Of a stretch of DNA of 64,000 bases, positions 1-12,339 are shown one piece after another. The notes below the pieces were generated by a model. That model searched no databases. It was not told the origin of the DNA and saw nothing but the letters and a program-made list of their open reading frames with translations. Origin of the DNA: Stichopus chloronotus. Its lineage: Eukaryota > Echinodermata > Holothuroidea > Aspidochirotida > Stichopodidae. Numbering within the stretch: position 1 is the stretch's first letter; each line of letters starts with the position of its first letter. The translations under genes and the position numbers were made by a program. The stretch is taken from positions 19,470,302 through 19,534,301 of the forward strand of contig CM037840.1 in the NCBI GenBank assembly GCA_021234535.1, given 5' to 3'.

Positions 1-1689
1 TTTTTTTGTCAAGATGGACTGATTGTGAGATTGTTAAGTCCTAACCATCCTGTTGAGTGCCATTTATCGTGTTTATAATTTTTATCATCAAGTTTATGTA
101 GAGCAGTGAAAATCTTTGAAGGATGTTGCACATAAAGAAGGCCATTTATGTTAACATGGATTAACAAGCTTTGAATTATTTTGGAAGTGTGCAACTTTCA
201 TTTTCATGGAGTTATTTAAAGATGACTTTACCGACTCACTGTATATGTGCATTGATACTGTATCCTTGCCTGTGAATTTCCTGTATTCTGGTATTCTTCT
301 CACTGGTACCTTTTCAGTCTCTCGGAAAGTCAACTTTGCCGCTGTTAGCATTTTTCAATGCGCATCTGAATTCCATTGACTAGCAGTAAATGTTCAAGGT
401 AATCACAAGTTTAAGGACTGAATATATGTGAACGGTATGCCAAGTGTTGAATATTAACCTTTAATCTTAGTGTCTGCAGAGTACTGACAGAACAATACCA
501 TTCACAGTGTAATAACATTCCTCCATAGTCAACATTTTGTACCGAACTGCAGGAGCCTATCCCATCAGTCACAAGTGTGTCGACTTTTCACTGGAAATGC
601 CTCTGGTAATCTGCAAACCCTGTTCTAGTAAAGTTCTGTGAATTTCTTTGTATGTGGGCATCTTTTTTTAACTATCCTTTGGCACAATGTCATCAGGTGA
701 TTGTGTGTTGTTCTCAAGATTGCAAAGTTTTGAGCATATCTTGTTTTACATTTAATCACATATATGTGTAAAAGTTGCGTACCATTCCTGGGGCTTAGTG
801 TCATGATTTAAAGAATTGAAGGAGAGATTAAGACGAGATACAGTAGAGAGGCTCAGCAGGATGATAAGAGGCATTGGAGAGAGTGAAAGGGAAAGTCTGT
901 GTGAATGGGGGGATAAAGAGTTCAAAGTAAGAGGTAAATGAGGATGAAGGAGATGAGGAAGAAGTGTTGGATGAGATGCACATTTAAGAGGAGGAAAAGG
1001 ACTAGGTGAAATAGGGTGTTGATTAAAAGGAGGTATAGGAAGGGTAGCCGTCACTACGGACATCAAATGTCTTGCACCAGCTCGTGACTGCATCGGTAGA
1101 ACCGATGGCTGTGAACTATCAGTTGGATTCGGACTCTATCTGTGTACAGATTGCAAGCTATTAACATTCATGTATGGCAGCCTGATCAGTTACACTCAGT
1201 TACACTCAATACTTTTCCCATAAGTGATAAATATGCACACTTTTTTAGCCACTCACCAAATGTAAAGATACACTCGTAAATATAGAGACCCCTGGATCGT
1301 AGATGAGACAAATCTGTAATTGTTCGCAGGTGTTACCCGTATGTACATTAAAAAACAGTACACACCAACACCTACTGTACTTGGGGAGATTAGGGTAGGT
1401 GTAGCAGGAAACTGTATTCGGAGGAGAGGGGGTAGAAGGCTGGGTTGGGGTTGTTGTAAAAATGGTATTGGAGAGTGTGGTAATGGAGACAAGCAGGGAG
1501 TAAAATGTGAAAATTTGAATGTGGAGAGGTAATTACCTCAATGCATTATTAACTTCCATCCTAGTAGATCTACACATGAGTTGGTTATAGTCAGATGTTA
1601 ATGTGAGTTGCAATGATGTCTAATAAGTGAAATGGATTTGAAATAGGTTATTGGTATCAATTCACCTAAAATCAATCAATACTCAATTT
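1..1689. other. No gene recognised
   Basis: Unique-looking AT-rich sequence. A purine-rich stretch at about 800-1040 and a G-rich one at 1380-1500 create short ORFs on either strand, with no recognisable protein. Confidence 0.5.
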
Positions 1690-1850
1690 TGATTGGCAAT
1701 TATAGAATGGCGGCAACCAGAACATACACACACACACACACACAAAATTGCTAGATGCTAGACCATGGTCAATACGGTCATGCATCTAGCTTATTTGAGG
1801 TGAGTACTTTGCTAGCGAATACTCAAACCAGGGAGTTTTGGGGAATTCAA
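1690..1850 (+). repeat. Dispersed repeat R2, copy 1
   Basis: A CA run is followed by GATGCTAGACCATGGTCAAT, ACGGTCATGCAT, GAGGTGAGTAC and TTGCTAGCGAAT. The same blocks occur at 27040-27190 and 46676-46806. Confidence 0.7.
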
Positions 1851-2868
1851 TTTTGATTGTTTAGAAATTGACATAAGTTGATCTGGCAATCATTTGATTT
1901 TAATGATAGCAAACATTGTTTTCATTGACAGATTTGAGTGGTTATGTACTGAGCTGCAGAGAAGTTGGCATGCTGTGAGTGACTCCCACAAAAGGTAAGA
2001 TCAGAATACCTCCATTGTTATCATGAAAATGTGGGGGGTTGAAACATCAGTGACCCAGCCTGTGTGAGTGAGACTCTGCTAGAAAAAGGGTTTGGGCAAG
2101 AGGAAAGGTGAAAATGTAATAGCCTGATTTTAACTTGGTGATGACCCTGGATTTGCCTACCTAGTCTCAAGTTTTGTGCGATGATCTTAACACTGCAATG
2201 ACTGATCATTAATGTGACTACTGTTGCAGATCTTTGCTGTCAGTACAAATATAGTCTGAAGTACTCATGCTTTCTCTCAGAATCCTGAAAACAATGCAAT
2301 TAAACTATTAAGGGAGAAGTGGATCCATCTCACTAGGTTCCCTAATTCAACAAGGTACCTTACTCTTTTTACAAGAGACCTTGTTTTAATTCAAGCCCAT
2401 TGGTAATCCATTCATTCATGGCCAGTGGTTCTCTCTGAACAGTTGGGTTAACCTCCACATAGGTGTTAAAGGAGATCACTGAGTTGAAATCATCAATACA
2501 GCTTGTGAGGATTTTGAAATCTACTAACACCTGACAATGCTTGAAATTAGCAACATTTCAAAATTCAGTAGTTATGAAAACTGTCAAAATTTTGGAATTT
2601 CTTACCCTGACTTGTACTGACTGTGGGCATGTGAATTAACACTGGTTTGAAAAATGTCTGCTAATGAATTTTCAAAAACCCACTTAATAGTCTATTACTG
2701 ACTACACTAGTGTTTCTTCATGTGGAACGCATGCAGATCCACTTAGTTTGACCATTTATCAGTACTATATGTGAAGGAAACTGGACAGGCTTAGAAAAAT
2801 CTCGTGAATTTCATGAAACCACTCGGTGTGCCTGTTTAACTGCATAACTTCATTTACTTTGCTCCTCA

Positions 2869-3010
2869 CTTACCTGTTAAACACAACAAATGCACTCCGT
2901 TCTACTGTGTCAAGAGTACCGGTAACCTTAAACACGGTCTCCAGCACTGTCAGGTCTGATACCAAACTACTGCCTCCTCCCCATTCTGCCATCCTGATGT
3001 GGTGGTAAGA
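2869..3010 (-). repeat. Dispersed repeat R1, copy on minus strand
   Basis: On the minus strand it reads GGATGGCAGAATGGGGAGG, AAGGTTACCGGTACTCTTGA and GCATTTGTTGTG, then AGGTAAGTGAG. The same order of blocks occurs at 28950-29090 and, more diverged, at 40355-40480. Confidence 0.7.
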
Positions 3011-4134
3011 GTGCAGAGATTTGCTGCCTTTTCCATCACAAACCATACTTCTTGCTCTTGGCCATGTGTGTAGCTTGTAGAATTGCAAGTTAAGGATAGA
3101 GGTGCTGCCTTGGTGTATCTCCAGTGCATTAACAGTGACTGCATGGTGTATCTCCAGTGCACTAACAGTGGGCAGCAATCATATGTTTTGATGTCATGTC
3201 TCATGTCACAAAGTGAAGACAATGTTCGTACGGTTCGAGATACGTTGTACCTTTAATAAGCGGTCTAATATCATTGTGGGTCCTTGGCCTCCTCTGCTGT
3301 GATTCTCTGTCAGAGACCAGTTTGTTTCTTAATCCATTTTGTAACATACACAATTTAAGCAGGATCTTTCAATGGGACTGCTCAGTTATTTCCCCTAGGT
3401 CCCATCGAGATGTTTAGACATCATTTTATGTCATATAATTTAAATGTCTGATTATTTAATGCTGTGTCATGTATGGCAGTGCTTTGTCTGTCTTGGAATG
3501 CCATTGAAGTGAAGTTCAAGTCAAATTCAGCACAAACATAATACATTTATTCATGCAGTGTTGTAAGTTCCAGCCCTAGCTGTCAGTCAGTGAAAAGTAT
3601 TGGAATGTTATAGCTTCTTTGTTCATGGTGTTGATTGCAGTTATGATCAAAATGTCACATCTTCACTTCATAGTGAGAGAAGGATTAGGGAATCAATTGC
3701 TTCACTCTGACTGGCTAAGCCTGATATTAATTAAAAACACTGCTCTATTGGCACATTATTATGTACACATAACCCTCAATATTTTAGAGGAGGGTAGGTA
3801 TAACTTTGTAAGAATTTTCATAAAACCTCTTATAAAAACAGCCTTCTCCAAAATAGATCAGAAACTTCCTGTTCAAAAGATTTATATTCAGTAGAAACAT
3901 ATTACAACAGATGAAAATTTAACCAAACAACTTGCTGAAATATCACAAAACTTGAAATTATCATTCTCCTAATAGAAAAATTTGAATTTGAGCAGTTTCA
4001 GTAAAATGAGAAGTGTTGGCTAATTGTAAGTCATAATTTTTCGCATGTAATTGACTATGAGTGATTCAGTTAAAGGTTATCTAAAGTATCTTTCTTGAGC
4101 AGTAAGTACCCATAGATCATCCTTTTAACTTAGA

Positions 4135-4915
4135 ACTTATAATCACTACCAGTTGAGCAGTATTAGACTTACGTTCACTACCAATGAGCAGTATTGAACT
4201 TATTATCACTACCAATTGAGCAATATTGGACTTACGTTTCCAATCCATTGAACAGTAGTAGACTTACGATCACTACCAATTAAACAATATTGAATGTATG
4301 ATCACTACCAATTTAGCAGTATTGAACTTATGATCCCTACCCTATTGAGCAGTATGAGACTTATGATCACTACCAGTTGAGCAGTATTAGACTTACGATC
4401 ACTACAAATTAAACAATATTGAATGTATGATCACTACTAATTTAGCAGTATTGAACTTATGATCCCTACCCTATTGAGCAGTATGAGACTTATGATCACT
4501 ACCAGTTGAGCAGTATTAGACTTATGATCACTACCAATTAAACAATATTGAACATATGATCACTACCAATTGAGCAGTATTACACTGTATGGTCATTACC
4601 AGTCAAGCAGTATTGAACTTATGATCCCTACCCTATTGAGCAGTATGAGACTTAGGATCACTACCAATCGAGCAGTATTGAACTTATGATCACTACCAGT
4701 TGACCAGTATTAGACTTATCATCACTACCAATTGAGCAGTATTGAACTTATGATCATTACCAATGAAACAGTATCGAACTTATGATCACTACCAGTTGAG
4801 CAGTATTAGACTTATGAGCACTACCAATTGAGCAGTATTGGACTTATGATGACTTCCTATTTAGCAGTATTGGACTTATGATCACTACCAATCGAGCAGT
4901 ATTAGACTTATGATT
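4135..4915 (+). repeat. 32-33-bp minisatellite, about 24 copies
   Basis: The unit contains TTATGATCACTACCAATTGA and GCAGTATTGAAC. It is variable (AATTAAACAATATTG and CCTATTGAGCAGTATGAG forms), and a higher-order pattern of alternating forms is visible between 4260 and 4520. A further one to two copies lie at 6552-6620, beyond the inserted element. Confidence 0.85.
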
Positions 4916-4917
4916 AA

Positions 4918-6560
4918 GCAGTAGCGATATTACAAAAAGAAAATGTGGATATACCAGCAACAAAATATACATAATATCGATATTATCGGAAATTTCGCAG
5001 AATAGGTACACACAATGTGCTACTGCACATATGGACCCAAACTGTGGGCTTAACACGTTTTACTATACTTTAATAAAGAGCAGTGTGACTGACCCAAAGT
5101 GTATTGAAACTTATTTTTTTCTACTTTATTTTCCCCCTTCCTCATATTCTCAAATGTTCCTTTCCCCATGTGAATTGTTTGAGGTATGTTTTCCTACTTG
5201 AACCCGTTTTTACCTCTCTCCCGAATGTCTCACCTGAATAGTGTAACTTGTGAACCTCTGCTCCATAACTCCTATATGAAAACAAAAGTGGCAGCTATTA
5301 TGGTCTTTCAACAGCAGCAACCCCTTGTACATTCAGTAAAAAAAAAAAATGCTGTGAGTTGTATGCTCATCGTGCAACGCAAGGGGTGTTTTGGTGAGAC
5401 ACTAGATATTCTTCTCATGTAATGTATACTGGGGTGCTGTTTTGGAAACCGACTGTCCAATCAGATCGCTCATCGCGAGCTACCAACAGGTGTTGTGGGC
5501 GGGGAAATCTGGGGCAAGAGCGATATATGGCTGTGAGTGTGAGCAGGCCACTGCTTGCCTTCATTGCTGACCACATGCAATCCCATGACTACAGACACTA
5601 TAGTAGTTTCTCTGTATTATTGCCGTGTATCAAACATGATAAAATACAAGCTTTTCCATAATATAGTTTCGTCGATAAATATCGGCGCAATGAAAATACA
5701 GATTTTCTAGTGTGGCTTGTGCAGCGCATTGTGTTATAAAAGGATAAAATAAAGACTTTTCTGTAAATGTAGTCTGTAGATAAATATCGGGGCAATGAAA
5801 ATATAGGTTTTTGGGGAGTTAAATGTGCATATATGCGGGGTTTGTGTGGCTTGTACCTGCGGGTCGTGCGGGATGCTGGACTACTGGGCGGTGTATTAAA
5901 ATGATATATAGAGACTTTCGGTAAATGTAGCCTCGCAAATAAATATCGGTGTAATGAAAATATAGGTTCTCTGTGAGTGGAATGTGTACGTCGTTTACAT
6001 GTGGGAAGGGTTTATTTGGCTTTTACTGCAGGTCGTGCGATGTACTGGACTATTGGCCGATGTGCATAAACCAATAAATGTAAACTTTTTCTCTAAATAT
6101 AGTCTCGTAGATAAATGTCGGTGCAATGAAAATATAGGTTTTCTGTGAAAAATATGTGTACATTACATACATGCGGGAAGGGTCTGTGTCACAGAAGGTG
6201 AGTTACAGGATCGGAGGCGGGGCTTTTCCAGAGTACATCCAATCAGTGCTGTGAACACGCATACCCCAGTCATTCACTATACAACGGCTGTTTTAGACGG
6301 CGTGAAACTGGGCAGTTTGACACAGAAATAAATTGTGCTTTGACTGACTTAGCGTGAACTTTGCGGTAAATTTTGAAACAGGGTTTCTATGAATATAGAA
6401 GTAACGATATTTAGTTATAGATGTAGTGGTCTATATTATTGATATTTTTCTATATTATCGTATTTTCTATATATCGATATAGTTTCAAGGTGGATATTGA
6501 TAATATTCCTAAAAACGGAATATACATATTATCGATAATATCGATATACCACCACTGCTT
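4918..6560. mobile_element. Probable TIR element inserted in a 32-bp minisatellite
   Basis: The 32-bp minisatellite stops at about 4915 and resumes at about 6560. The intervening 1.6 kb begins CAGTAGCGATATTAC with TACATAATATCGATATTATC soon after, and ends with TATTATCGATAATATCG, then ATATACCACCACTG. The ends are thus roughly inverted and share TATCGATA-rich arms. Four dispersed units with AAATATCGG.GCAATGAAAA lie inside. No clean target duplication could be assigned because the host DNA is itself repetitive. No ORF of note. Confidence 0.5.
5660..6165 (+). repeat. Degenerate internal tandem repeat
   Basis: The block GATAAATATCGGNGCAATG followed by AAAATATAGG recurs near 5673, 5778, 5940 and 6108. 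The interspersed blocks around GTCGTGCG and GGACTA also repeat. Spacing varies from about 105 to 170 bp. Confidence 0.6.
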
Positions 6561-6624
6561 ACTTATGATCACTACCAATTGGGCAGTATTAGACGTCTGA
6601 TCATTACTTATTGAGCAGTAAGTG

Positions 6625-9600
6625 CAGGTTATCATGTTAACTATGCCATGTACTAGACCATGTCAGAAGTACAGGCAAACTTAGGTTAGAGCAAGTCAGC
6701 TTAAAGAGGCTCATTGAGTTGGTTCTCAAATTGCATGATATTTGGTTACACCTGTTGAATAGTACAAATATGTTCATGATAAATAGTCAAACTAAGAGAT
6801 TCTGAACATCTGACACACAACTGAAACAACAATAATAGGGCAATTGATAAAATAATTTATTGTGAACTTGTAATCAGACACTTTGCACTGTAACATATTT
6901 GCTATCTATAGGCAACTTCTGGTCACTACAATTTCTCACATTTTCAGTAACTGTTGGGAATAGATACATAATAAGGCTACTTAGAAGTATTGGCATGTCC
7001 CAGTGAAGAAGCCCCTTTAAGATAACACCAGCAGTGGTTTTGTTGGGTCAGTGTGTATGAACAGTCAATTGTTCTGCTCAAAGATTGGGTATTTTTTGTG
7101 TTGATGGGTGGTGACATGGTTTGACCTTAATTCATATCTTGCACTGATTTCTGTATGGGTTGAACCTTGATGTAACCTGAGGATGATGTACGTGTTGCTT
7201 CCATTCTGATTGTGCATGTTTCATCTAAGTGCAATAGTTGGGCAAACGGGGGGGGGGGGGGAATATTTGACATGTTTTGAAAAAGTAACTTCATTTGGAT
7301 ACCAAAGTCAGGGGGGTCAATGATGAGTATGTTATAAGATGGGAGCCAAAAGGACAGAATATTATGTGTAGTGATGATGTCAAATTGTCAGATTTTTATT
7401 TCGCCTGGTGAGAGTTAGAATTCAGTCAGAATGTTAGATTGCCGTATTTTACTGTGATTTATGAAATAGAACTGACTAATAACACATTGAGATATTTTTG
7501 TTACTGGTAAAAATTTTCATTTTGAACTGATACGAAGGGATTCTATTTTGTGAAGATAAAAGAACTGTTGAATTGAAATTGTGTGAAAGGAAATCTTCTA
7601 GGAGCTTGAAGAGGGTGTGTGTGAATGGAGCAAAGTGGCCGAGAGAAGCGTTCACTATTTTGGTCACTATGGTGATGTGCAAGCTTACATAGAAAGAAGA
7701 CTAATTATTCCAAATATGCTCAGAAAAGATTAATTGCATCAAGTAGGCAGGACCAGAATAGCAATGACAACCCAGTTCTGAAGTGACTACTTGGATCAAA
7801 AATTTTGCAAATATACACCAAAACTCATCATGTATGCAACTACAGTAAGAAGATTCACTGTCATGCCCCTTATGTAAAATACATGGCATTAAATTAACCA
7901 TGCAACCTGTCAGTTTCATAAGGAACTTGTAGCCCAGTGGAAGTTGTACTGTCGGGTATATCCTTGCACCCAACCAACTTCTGATGGTGGGTTCTTCGAT
8001 CTGATTGTGGGACATGATGCAAACACTAGAAGAGATGCCAAAAAAATATTGTAACAATGGAAAAAAAAAGTAGCTTTGTTCTTGGTCACTGATAGATCTG
8101 CCTGCATCTTGCCCACAATAACACTGTTTCCTAAACTTAGCCAGGTCAATGTCGGCTCTTAATGTACACTTCTCTGTTTAAAATAGGTTGATATTTAATT
8201 CAAAAGTATGCATACATGTATACATAGATGAGAACAATGAATGGACAAAAGCACTTAACTTATATTCTTGTAAGGTAATAATTAGTACTTCCAGTCAGCT
8301 TCTATTATTCAGGTTAAATGTGTTTTGTGTTAGATTATATTACATCTGCCATGCCAGGGACTAAATGCTCTTCAGTCTGCTCCCATGCTTTGAAAACTTG
8401 TTTGAGTGCTACAAAGTGCCAGACTTTTGTACAGTAGCTACAAGATACATGTTCAAGCATATTTAAAAGAATAGTCAGGATTGTGACATCTAATTTCCAC
8501 AAAAATCAGCAAAATAAGAAATTACATGTCCCAAATTATCAGACTTATTGGATAGACATACTAGGAGAAATGTTTGACCATTACTGATAACTTTTTTTGA
8601 ACAGTGGGATCAAGGCTGTGATATACTGGATTCATATCAGGAAGCACCTAGAAAGGCAGCATAAGTGTATAATGCATACCAATAGCCTGATGATCATACA
8701 CACAAAACACAACTGGTACCACAGATGACATTGTTCTGTAGTATTACTTTCATAACACTGCATACTAACAGTACAATCTCTGGATAAAACTAAGGTTAAT
8801 TCTGTAACTGAAAGAATGTCAAGTCTTTGACGGAACATAAAGCCCCATACTCTGTGATCATTCAATGTCTTTTTACAAGGCCATGTAAAACTTACTTAGG
8901 CCTAGCCTTGAACATGAACGGTAATAGTGTGCCAATTACCATAACCAGGTCCATGCAGACATACAGGGCTGAAGTCTGTGAATACCCAAAACATTCAGTC
9001 ACATAGCAATAACATTCTTTCACTGTTGTTATGTTCATCAGAATTGTCATAGCCTCCTCCGTCTGCTCTCAGGTCGTTGTCGGCCTTTCCTTGTGCACCA
9101 ATTTTGTTAGCACATGACCAGAGCAGTAGTGTCTTTTGGAAGTTTGGTGACCTAACAACTTCAGATGTTGTTCGCAAAACAATTTTCTTCAAAACGATTT
9201 TTGCAGAGAACCCAACTGTTGCTACATTTATAGTAGTGGAATGAAAACTTTTGTTCTGTTCATGGCAAGAAGCCATGTACAATACTTGACATCTTACTGA
9301 ATCCTTTTTGGGGGTTTGGAATCCCATAAAATCTCTCATCAGAGGCTTTTGAGGCCTGATTTGAGTACCCATATACTTAGTACATTACTATTTCACACAG
9401 TAGAAAAGCATGGGTAAGCAAAAAAGGTAGCCCTTTGCTACAATCGGCAGTGAATCCAATACAACATCAGTGGAAGGTGGTGCATATTTGTGAGATGACT
9501 TTGTTGAAATTTGCCTGGTACAGTAAAATGGAAGCTTATATATACTGTTTTGCACTTGTGAAGGAAATTGATCAAAGTCAATAGCCCCAATGTCAGGGTA

Positions 9601-10560
9601 TGTTTGGTGTCTTAACTGAATCTGATTATCTTTCAACTACTCTTTGTAGTATGCCTGAGCTACTTGAGTGCAAAAAAAAAAGGATTTCAAATCTTCATCA
9701 CTGCTATTGTCTATGGTATTTGTACTAAGCTACCTCACAGAGTCTCAGTTTATAACATTGTGTCGCTAATTTCAGGTTCTGAGCTTTATGTTCTGGAATT
9801 TGCCAGAGGCTGATTAATTCTAATTGATAGTTAGCCTGGCTGCTGCTGGAGATTATTCAAAGATTCAAAGTAGTGTTCTATCTTCCACAAGTGTTCTTCA
9901 CACATGTTCTCTCAAGGAGCAAATTTGTAGTTGCTTTTTCTCTCCACCTTGGCAGTCCACATATGGAGGAGCTTCTCGGGGCAGAACTTTCCGGTGGAAA
10001 CTTGGGAAAATATCACTAATGAATTCATACAAAGGAATATGTTTTCAAGCACATTGCTCATGGGTTCATACTTCACACTCATTGGCTGTTGATTCATTGT
10101 TGTGGTGAATATTAATAGTAAATACTGTATAACTTTGAGAAATTTTAGTTGATTTTATCATCACAAAGATGTACTACACATAACTGCATGCAACTCATCA
10201 TGTGTTGGTGCTAGACTGCATTCAAGGCAACTTGTTATTAGAGTGACAATTGTGTATTCCATTAATACCAAAGTCTGTTCATACTCACACTGCTTCAATC
10301 TCTTTGAAGTTTTTGCTTCACATGGAATAGCAAATATATTTATTTCAGTTGCAGGGCGCAAAGGACAATTTATAGTGTGTTGTTGATGGGTGAATGGACA
10401 GTCCCTCTTCAAAACAGCCATGCATGCATCCCGCAAAAGAGCCTGACTGAAAAAGATTTTCACAGAAAATTGATTGTATGATAAACACATAGAAGTTTGG
10501 CAAAAAGTTCTCCCCCTTGACAAAAATCATGTTGAAAACTTCCTGATTTGTTTGTTTTCT
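6625..10560. other. No gene recognised; possible decayed minus-strand coding relic
   Basis: No splice-bounded exon could be supported. Several medium minus-strand ORFs cluster between 7700 and 10520, such as the one at 8995-9372. They may be remnants of a decayed element, but I recognise no motif. A 16-base G run lies near 7250. Confidence 0.4.
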
Positions 10561-10564
10561 CTAC

Positions 10565-10812
10565 TCTTGTAGCAAACACATTACTTTTCTATTTGAATAA
10601 TACTATTAGTTGCTGTTGCATTTTATTGTTTTCTATTAAACGTTACTATTGCTTTCTATTGACTTTTTCTATTGTTTTCTGTTGAATGTTACTATTGTTT
10701 ACTGTTGAATGTTACTATTGCTTAATGTTGAACATTAGAATTGTTTTCTGTTGGGTGTTGATATTGTTTTGTGTTGGTTATTTCTATTGTTTACTGTGAA
10801 TGTTAGTATTAT
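10565..10812 (+). repeat. Minisatellite, about 26-bp unit
   Basis: Degenerate repeats of the type TGTTGAATGTTACTATTG then TTTTC. It abuts the start of the Helentron-like copy at 10815. Confidence 0.7.
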
Positions 10813-10814
10813 TG

Positions 10815-11250
10815 ATTCCTTGCTTGAAGGCAGACAAGGAATCTAGATATGTGATGGTGATGGTCTGTGTGTGTGTGTGACGACTTGGCTTGTAAACACG
10901 ATATCTCGAGAAGGGAAAGTTGCTTAAACTTCATAGTGAGAGTGTAGGTAGCCCATTGTTAGTAGATGACCCCTGTTCTTTGTTTCAGGTAGATCAAAGG
11001 TCATTTGCGGTCAGCAGAGGGGGGACAGTTTGAAAACTTATGATGGAAGATATCTCAACAGCTGAACGTTGCTGGAACTTTGATAGCACTTGATGAGTAG
11101 ATGATCTATGTCAAGTTTTGGGGAGGTTAAAGGTCACATGAGGTCAGTAGTGGTCATAGTTTGAAAACCCCCTAAACACAATATCTCAAACTGCTAAACC
11201 TTGATTCTTAATTGATGCTGCCCTCGGTGAAAGTGGGTTCAGGGGGACAA
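10815..11250 (+). repeat. Helentron-like repeat, short diverged copy
   Basis: It begins with GATTCCTTGCTTGAAGGC and a palindromic CAAGGAATC, then a short TG run, then two or three diverged units with the landmarks CACGATATCTCGAGAAGGG and AAGGTCATTTG. No 3' hairpin end was recognised, so the right limit is approximate. Confidence 0.6.
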
Positions 11251-11309
11251 AAATTTTGCTTAGAGGTCCGTATAAGTTGCAGTTTTAAGGGGTTTTAGAA
11301 GACATTTAG

Positions 11310-11683
11310 AGCTGGAATATGAGTTGTATTGGTGATCGCCTGGTCATCTAACTTTGTTCTTTATTGGTGTTTCAGGGAAGAGAAAGTATAAGAAAAGACT
11401 ACATGTCATAAAACCTGAGAGAGAACTATATACACTCATCTTCCAGCTATTTGAATACAAAAATGGTCTCAACACTTATGTTGGCCCTCCAAAATTCAGA
11501 CGCTCCAAGAAAGCATCTATAGCAGGAAAGCACAACTACATGGAATGAAACAGACCAATTGGGAATGGATATGAAAATTCAGCTGTGCAAAAATAGGGCA
11601 TAAACAATGTTATTTTGGAGTGGCCATGACATATTCTGTGGAATTTTACTTTCACTGACAAATTTTCAACTCATATTCCAGCT
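11310..11683 (+). mobile_element. Inverted-repeat unit enclosing an exon-like ORF
   Basis: AGCTGGAATATGAGTTG (11310-11326) is exactly inverted at 11667-11683, with further imperfect pairing outside (AAGG...TTTAGAGC on both sides). The 340-bp interior contains the exon-like ORF at 11376-11548. It sits between two Helentron-like repeat copies. Confidence 0.5.
11376..11548 (+). pseudogene. Exon-like ORF, unrecognised product
   Basis: A good acceptor (TTTATTGGTGTTTCAG) is followed by an open frame of about 57 codons ending in TGA at 11546-11548. It looks like a terminal coding exon. The peptide is basic at both ends (KRKYKKRLHVIKPEREL, and KFRRSKKASIAGKHNYME at the C-terminus) with a hydrophobic middle (YTLIFQLFEY). 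I do not recognise the family. It lies inside a short inverted-repeat unit, so a captured gene fragment is as likely as a live exon. Chance is also possible at this length. Confidence 0.3.
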
Positions 11684-11726
11684 TTAAGTTCAAACATTGC
11701 TCTAAAGTGACCTTTTCTTAAGTTGT

Positions 11727-11927
11727 AAACCAAGGTATTGACAAACCGAGGTATTGACAAACGGAGGTATTGACAAACTTAGGTATTGATAAACCAAGGT
11801 ATTTAGAGGTATTGATAAACTGAGGTATTAGCAAACCGAGTTATTGACAAACTGAAGGTATTGACAACCGGAGGTATTTACAAACGGATGTATTGTCAAA
11901 GTGAGGTATTGGAAAATCGAGGTATTT
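11727..11927 (+). repeat. Minisatellite, about 17-bp unit
   Basis: About eleven copies of GAGGTATTGACAAACC with variants (TTAGGTATTGATAAAC and others). It ends directly at the Helentron-like copy that starts at 11928. Confidence 0.8.
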
Positions 11928-12335
11928 TTGATTCCTTGCTGAAGGTTGATGGAATCTATGGGATGGTGATGTGTGTTTGTGTGGGCTTGGGGGTGTGTGC
12001 GTAGGTGGTGATTTGCTTGTAGACAGGATATTTCAAGAACGGTAACTTTGAATGATCTCATGGTTGGTGTGTGGCTTAGTCGTTTGTGAATATATGATCC
12101 CTATTGTATTTGGTGGAGGTCAAAGTTCATTTGAGTTCACTAGAGGTCAAACTGTGAAAACCTTGTGAACTCAATATCTCCAGAAGTGTAACCGTGACTG
12201 ATCTCATACTTGGTGTGTGGGTTGGCCATACTGAGTAGATGATCCCTTTTTGGTGGAGGTCAAAGGTCATGTGAAGTCACCAAAGGTCAAACTATGAAAA
12301 CCTTGTAAAGAATATCTCCAGAAGTAAGTGCAATA
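11928..12335 (+). repeat. Helentron-like repeat, short copy
   Basis: The 5' end reads TTGATTCCTTGCTGAAGG with the palindromic partner GGAATC. A TG-rich segment and about two and a half core units follow. An exact DR1 site lies at 12257-12269. The 3' terminal hairpin is absent or too diverged to see. Confidence 0.6.
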
Positions 12336-12339
12336 TGCT

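Noticed and set aside
8995..9372. 125-codon minus-strand ORF, with others nearby at 7701-8057, 9388-9636 and 10161-10523
   Set aside because: Clustering hints at a decayed element, but no motif or consistent splice sites could be identified.
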